Source: an archaeon
GTDB taxonomy: Archaea; Asgardarchaeota; Hermodarchaeia; Hermodarchaeales; Hermodarchaeaceae
DNA: 7,730 nt
NCBI GenBank assembly: GCA_016550425.1
Contig: JABXGS010000105.1
Coordinates: 1 to 7,730, forward strand
Direction: 5' to 3'
Shown here in pieces: positions 5,621 to 7,730 of the stretch (within the stretch, counting starts at the first letter, position 1; each line of letters starts with the position of its first letter). The translations under genes and the position numbers were made by a program. The notes below the pieces were generated by a model. It did no database searches and was not told the DNA's origin. It saw only the letters and a list, made by a program, of their open reading frames with translations.

Positions 5621-6475
5621 ATGGACGCGCTCTTTTTATGGGTAGCTCGGGGTTTACTACTAATTCTAATTGCTGTTTTCATCCTTGGGTCAAGGCCAGT
5701 CCAGCAGCGAATAGGAACATACCCAGGTAGATCAGCAACTAGGCTCCTGTGGCTCGCCGTAAAGGCACCCTGGCGAGCTCAAGAAGTTGAAACGGATTTT
5801 CTTCGTCAAGGATTTCCCACTCTAATATGGCTATTTACAATTACACTTCTGAGCGTTGGTGCTGCAACCTTCTTTGTATCATTCCTTCTCTTACTTGGTG
5901 TCTTCCAATTCCTTCTTTTTTTGGTTGTATTGCTTTTGGTCTTTTTTGTTTCAACCCGAATCAACGAAAAGGGATCTTATATTATCGCTGCCCTTAATCC
6001 CTCTCTTCTCTTCGTTGGTCTACTTTTAGCCTTGGGGAGCATTTATGGTTTTTCAGAATTTTTCTTCCTGTTTTCAATCAATCCTTTCTTTCAATATTCA
6101 ATAATTATCATATCGATGATTCTGCTGGGTTGGCAATTCTTTGCGATAGTCATTATCAGCCATAAGGCAGTTGAACTCACTATTGTTTCATCAGTAGCGC
6201 GCCTGCTTATTGTCATTGGATTCGTGTTGTTAATGATTGGAGTGACAACCAGGACCATTGGAGTGGACCTAATTTATAGCCTACTCAATGACTTATCGAT
6301 ACTCCCAACGGTATTTGTAGTGACTCTAGAGGGAGTAGTTCTAACGTATCTTACGATATTTACTCCTTGGAATTTGATCAGTATAGGAGGAATTTTGATT
6401 ACCGTTGGAGTGCTTCTGTGGATACTTGATTCTCTCAGAACTCGTCGAATGATGTTATCTAAAATGAAGGGTTAA
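5621..6475 (+). CDS. Polytopic membrane protein of unknown function
   Basis: A 284-residue, very hydrophobic protein with about seven or eight membrane segments, counted from ATG 5621: roughly 4-22, 67-90, 90-111, 127-152, 158-181, 191-213, 229-247 and 252-269. The loop after the first segment (about 24-59) and the C-terminal tail (RTRRMMLSKMKG) are basic, so both are expected in the cytoplasm. No catalytic or transporter signature is visible. The C-terminal half is vaguely reminiscent of the membrane part of archaeal DUF373 proteins, but the soluble N-terminal part of that family is absent and I do not assign it. It starts 32 bases after the thiolase stop, so co-transcription is likely. A GTG at 5612 could add three residues; neither start has a clear ribosome binding site. 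The stop overlaps that of the convergent MBL gene. Confidence 0.82.
   Translation: MDALFLWVARGLLLILIAVFILGSRPVQQRIGTYPGRSATRLLWLAVKAPWRAQEVETDFLRQGFPTLIWLFTITLLSVGAATFFVSFLLLLGVFQFLLFLVVLLLVFFVSTRINEKGSYIIAALNPSLLFVGLLLALGSIYGFSEFFFLFSINPFFQYSIIIISMILLGWQFFAIVIISHKAVELTIVSSVARLLIVIGFVLLMIGVTTRTIGVDLIYSLLNDLSILPTVFVVTLEGVVLTYLTIFTPWNLISIGGILITVGVLLWILDSLRTRRMMLSKMKG
6472..6475. other. Shared palindromic stop TTAA of two convergent genes
   Basis: TAA 6473-6475 ends the membrane protein on the plus strand. The complement of TTA 6472-6474 is TAA and ends the MBL hydrolase on the minus strand. It has the same geometry as the CTAG at 1758-1761. Confidence 0.9.
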
Positions 6476-7158
6476 GAGATCTGTTCTAACAGCCCGAAAA
6501 TAAATTGGCGAACAGCAGATTTTCCGCGATATACACCATAATGCCCTTCACAAAGAATATCAGCTTCTAAGGCTAGCACGAGTTTCATTGAAGTTTGCCA
6601 TTGCTTGATATCGCTACCCCATGCAGAATTAAAAGGTCCATGTAAATCTTGTCCGAATAGCACACGCCGATCTCCATCCGAAAAATATAGCACGATACTG
6701 CCTGGCGTATGCCCAGGAATATGGAGATAGCGCAAATCACCAGCTCCAATCGGAATCACACCTGCGCCCTTGGTTAACGGTAAATCAATATGAGTTGGTG
6801 ATATGTTCATTCGATAGTGATTGGCAGCCGTAATGACTGGATCTCCTTGGCTAATAGGTCGAACGGCTTTTTCGTGGGCAGCGATTCTAAACTTTAGTCG
6901 TTTCTGTAAGGGAAGCGCTCCTCCTATATGGTCAATGTGTTCATGGGTTAAAATCAGAAGTTCAATCTTAGAAGGGTCTAAGCCTAGTTTTTTTAGATTA
7001 TCGAGAAGCCGATCAGTACTTCGGCCAATCCCGGCATCAATCAAGACTAGGTGACCTGCTAGGTCAGCGAGATAGATGAAACAGTCATCGGGATCTGTGA
7101 TGTTAGGTCCACCAATGCAGTAGGTGTTACGGGTGATTCGCTGGGGTGTAGCTTCCAC
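6472..7158 (-). CDS. MBL-fold metallo-hydrolase (glyoxalase II-like)
   Basis: A compact 228-residue metallo-beta-lactamase-fold protein with the full set of metal ligands: THEHIDH (His72, His74, Asp76, His77), His150 in IPGHTPGS, Asp171 in FGQDLHG, and His206 in CEGHYG. This is the one-domain hydrolase layout of glyoxalase II and related thioesterases, without the beta-CASP insert or a fused flavodoxin/rubredoxin domain. It is expected to be cytoplasmic with two metal ions. The start is GTG 7158, backed by GAGGG 8 bases upstream; no in-frame ATG is near. It converges on the membrane protein of the beta-oxidation cluster and diverges from a second MBL gene. Hydrolysis of an acyl- or hydroxyacyl-thioester would suit the context, but this is only inferred; lactonase or other esterase activity is equally possible. 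Confidence 0.88.
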   Translation of the reverse strand: MEATPQRITRNTYCIGGPNITDPDDCFIYLADLAGHLVLIDAGIGRSTDRLLDNLKKLGLDPSKIELLILTHEHIDHIGGALPLQKRLKFRIAAHEKAVRPISQGDPVITAANHYRMNISPTHIDLPLTKGAGVIPIGAGDLRYLHIPGHTPGSIVLYFSDGDRRVLFGQDLHGPFNSAWGSDIKQWQTSMKLVLALEADILCEGHYGVYRGKSAVRQFIFGLLEQIS

Positions 7159-7166
7159 GATAATAT

Positions 7167-7171
7167 CCCTC
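7167..7171 (-). promoter_or_regulatory. Ribosome binding site (GAGGG) supporting the GTG start of the MBL gene
   Basis: On the minus strand GAGGG is followed by 8 bases and then GTG 7158. This site is the main support for that non-ATG start. Confidence 0.6.
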
Positions 7172-7196
7172 GGTACGTATATAGTTGAGGTGGTTG

Positions 7197-7202
7197 AATA
7201 TA
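7197..7202 (-). promoter_or_regulatory. Candidate archaeal promoter (GAAAC then TATATT) of the minus-strand MBL gene
   Basis: The minus strand reads CTGAAACACTATATTCAACC: a BRE-like GAAAC followed by TATATT. A start about 25 bases on, near 7174, would just include the GAGGG site at 7171-7167. A nearer TATATA (about 7177-7184) would place the start at or past the ribosome binding site, so it fits less well. Confidence 0.38.
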
Positions 7203-7269
7203 GTGTTTCAGGTGTGTGAATAGCAAAAAGCCTTTTCTAGCTTCAAGATAGAGTGACCATTCCTAAGGT

Positions 7270-7275
7270 AGGTGA
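7270..7275 (+). promoter_or_regulatory. Ribosome binding site (AGGTGA) upstream of the rightmost MBL gene
   Basis: AGGTGA has the same sequence and 5-base spacing as the thiolase site. It points to TTG 7281 rather than ATG 7293, which would be 17 bases away. An in-frame GTG 7272 lies within the site itself. Confidence 0.5.
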
Positions 7276-7280
7276 AGCAT

Positions 7281-7730
7281 TTGCCCTTCATCATGCAACC
7301 ACAAGCACTAACAGATCACATTGAACTCATCGATGTGCAGGGATGGGATTTTCATCACACTACGGGCAGCCTACTCATTCGAGGTAATGAGGTTGCAGTG
7401 GTCGAAACGGGTCACCATCGATGCGGCGAACAAATCCTCACTGCATTAAAGGAACGGGCAATTGCCTTGGATAATCTGCGGTACATCTGTGTGACTCATC
7501 GCCATGGCGATCATTGTGGCGGAGCAACTCCTCTAGAGTCAGCCGTTCCCAAGGCAACAGTTGTGGGGCACAAGTATGCCATTGCCACCCTTCGAAATCC
7601 GAGTCGACTAAACGAAGGAGCTCGAGCACTCTTTGGAGAGTATGCCCAAGCGATTCATCCCCTCCGGAAAACCGCTAAAACATGGGAAGTTATCCAAGGT
7701 GACATAATCGACCTTGGCAGGGGTGTAAGT
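7281..7730 (+). CDS. MBL-fold metallo-hydrolase, N-terminal part (runs off the right edge)
   Basis: An open frame continues to the last base without a stop, giving about 150 codons. It shows the core MBL signature VTHRHGDHCGG (His73, His75, Asp77, His78 counted from TTG 7281), preceded by LLIRGNEVAVVETGHH, where the usual strand-end motif VDTG has become VETG. The later ligands (third His, bridging Asp, last His) lie beyond the window. TTG 7281 is preferred because AGGTGA lies 5 bases before it; ATG 7293 is the alternative and would remove four residues. It diverges from the neighbouring MBL gene across about 120 bases, but the two are not obviously close copies: the motif is THRHGDH here and THEHIDH there. 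The class of substrate is unknown. No strong TATA element was seen in front of it. Confidence 0.85.
   Translation, partial: MPFIMQPQALTDHIELIDVQGWDFHHTTGSLLIRGNEVAVVETGHHRCGEQILTALKERAIALDNLRYICVTHRHGDHCGGATPLESAVPKATVVGHKYAIATLRNPSRLNEGARALFGEYAQAIHPLRKTAKTWEVIQGDIIDLGRGVS

Overview
The window looks like part of an archaeal chromosome, but the organism cannot be named. The main pointer is the first complete gene, a beta-CASP metallo-beta-lactamase (MBL) ribonuclease resembling the short archaeal YSH1/aCPSF2 type. The short AT-rich TATA-like elements at archaeal spacing and the strong AGGTGA/GAGGG Shine-Dalgarno sites are consistent with this. The fatty-acid genes are of the bacterial-type beta-oxidation families that many archaea, including Asgard-type lineages, also carry. 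A bacterial source is less likely but not excluded.

Layout, left to right. Bases 3-173 are the C-terminal end of a PHP-domain phosphoesterase. Bases 174-447 hold a coding-looking frame without a good start, possibly a small gene damaged by one indel, and a perfect 9-bp inverted repeat. Bases 448-1761 (+) encode the beta-CASP ribonuclease. It converges on a long-chain acyl-CoA synthetase at 1758-3431 (-). A 165-bp divergent promoter region follows. It contains a candidate operator made of two TGATTCA half-sites, each just upstream of a TATA-like element. A rightward cluster then encodes enoyl-CoA hydratase (3609-4397), a thiolase (4419-5588) and a polytopic membrane protein of unknown function (5621-6475). 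The membrane protein gene converges on an MBL-fold hydrolase (6472-7158, -). A divergent MBL-fold gene starts near 7281 (+) and runs off the right edge.

How the genes fit together. The synthetase would activate free fatty acids to acyl-CoA. The hydratase and thiolase are the second and fourth steps of the beta-oxidation spiral. Acyl-CoA dehydrogenase and 3-hydroxyacyl-CoA dehydrogenase are not in this window and must be encoded elsewhere if the pathway is complete. The membrane protein lies 32 nt behind the thiolase and is probably co-transcribed. The stand-alone MBL proteins could hydrolyse thioesters (inference only).

The most unusual structural points are three. Both convergent gene pairs share a 4-bp palindrome (CTAG and TTAA) that supplies the stop codon of both genes. 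The TGATTCA inverted pair occurs in two separate intergenic regions. The small frame at 181-348 appears to lack its start because of a frameshift. No RNA gene, CRISPR array, insertion sequence or prophage feature was seen.
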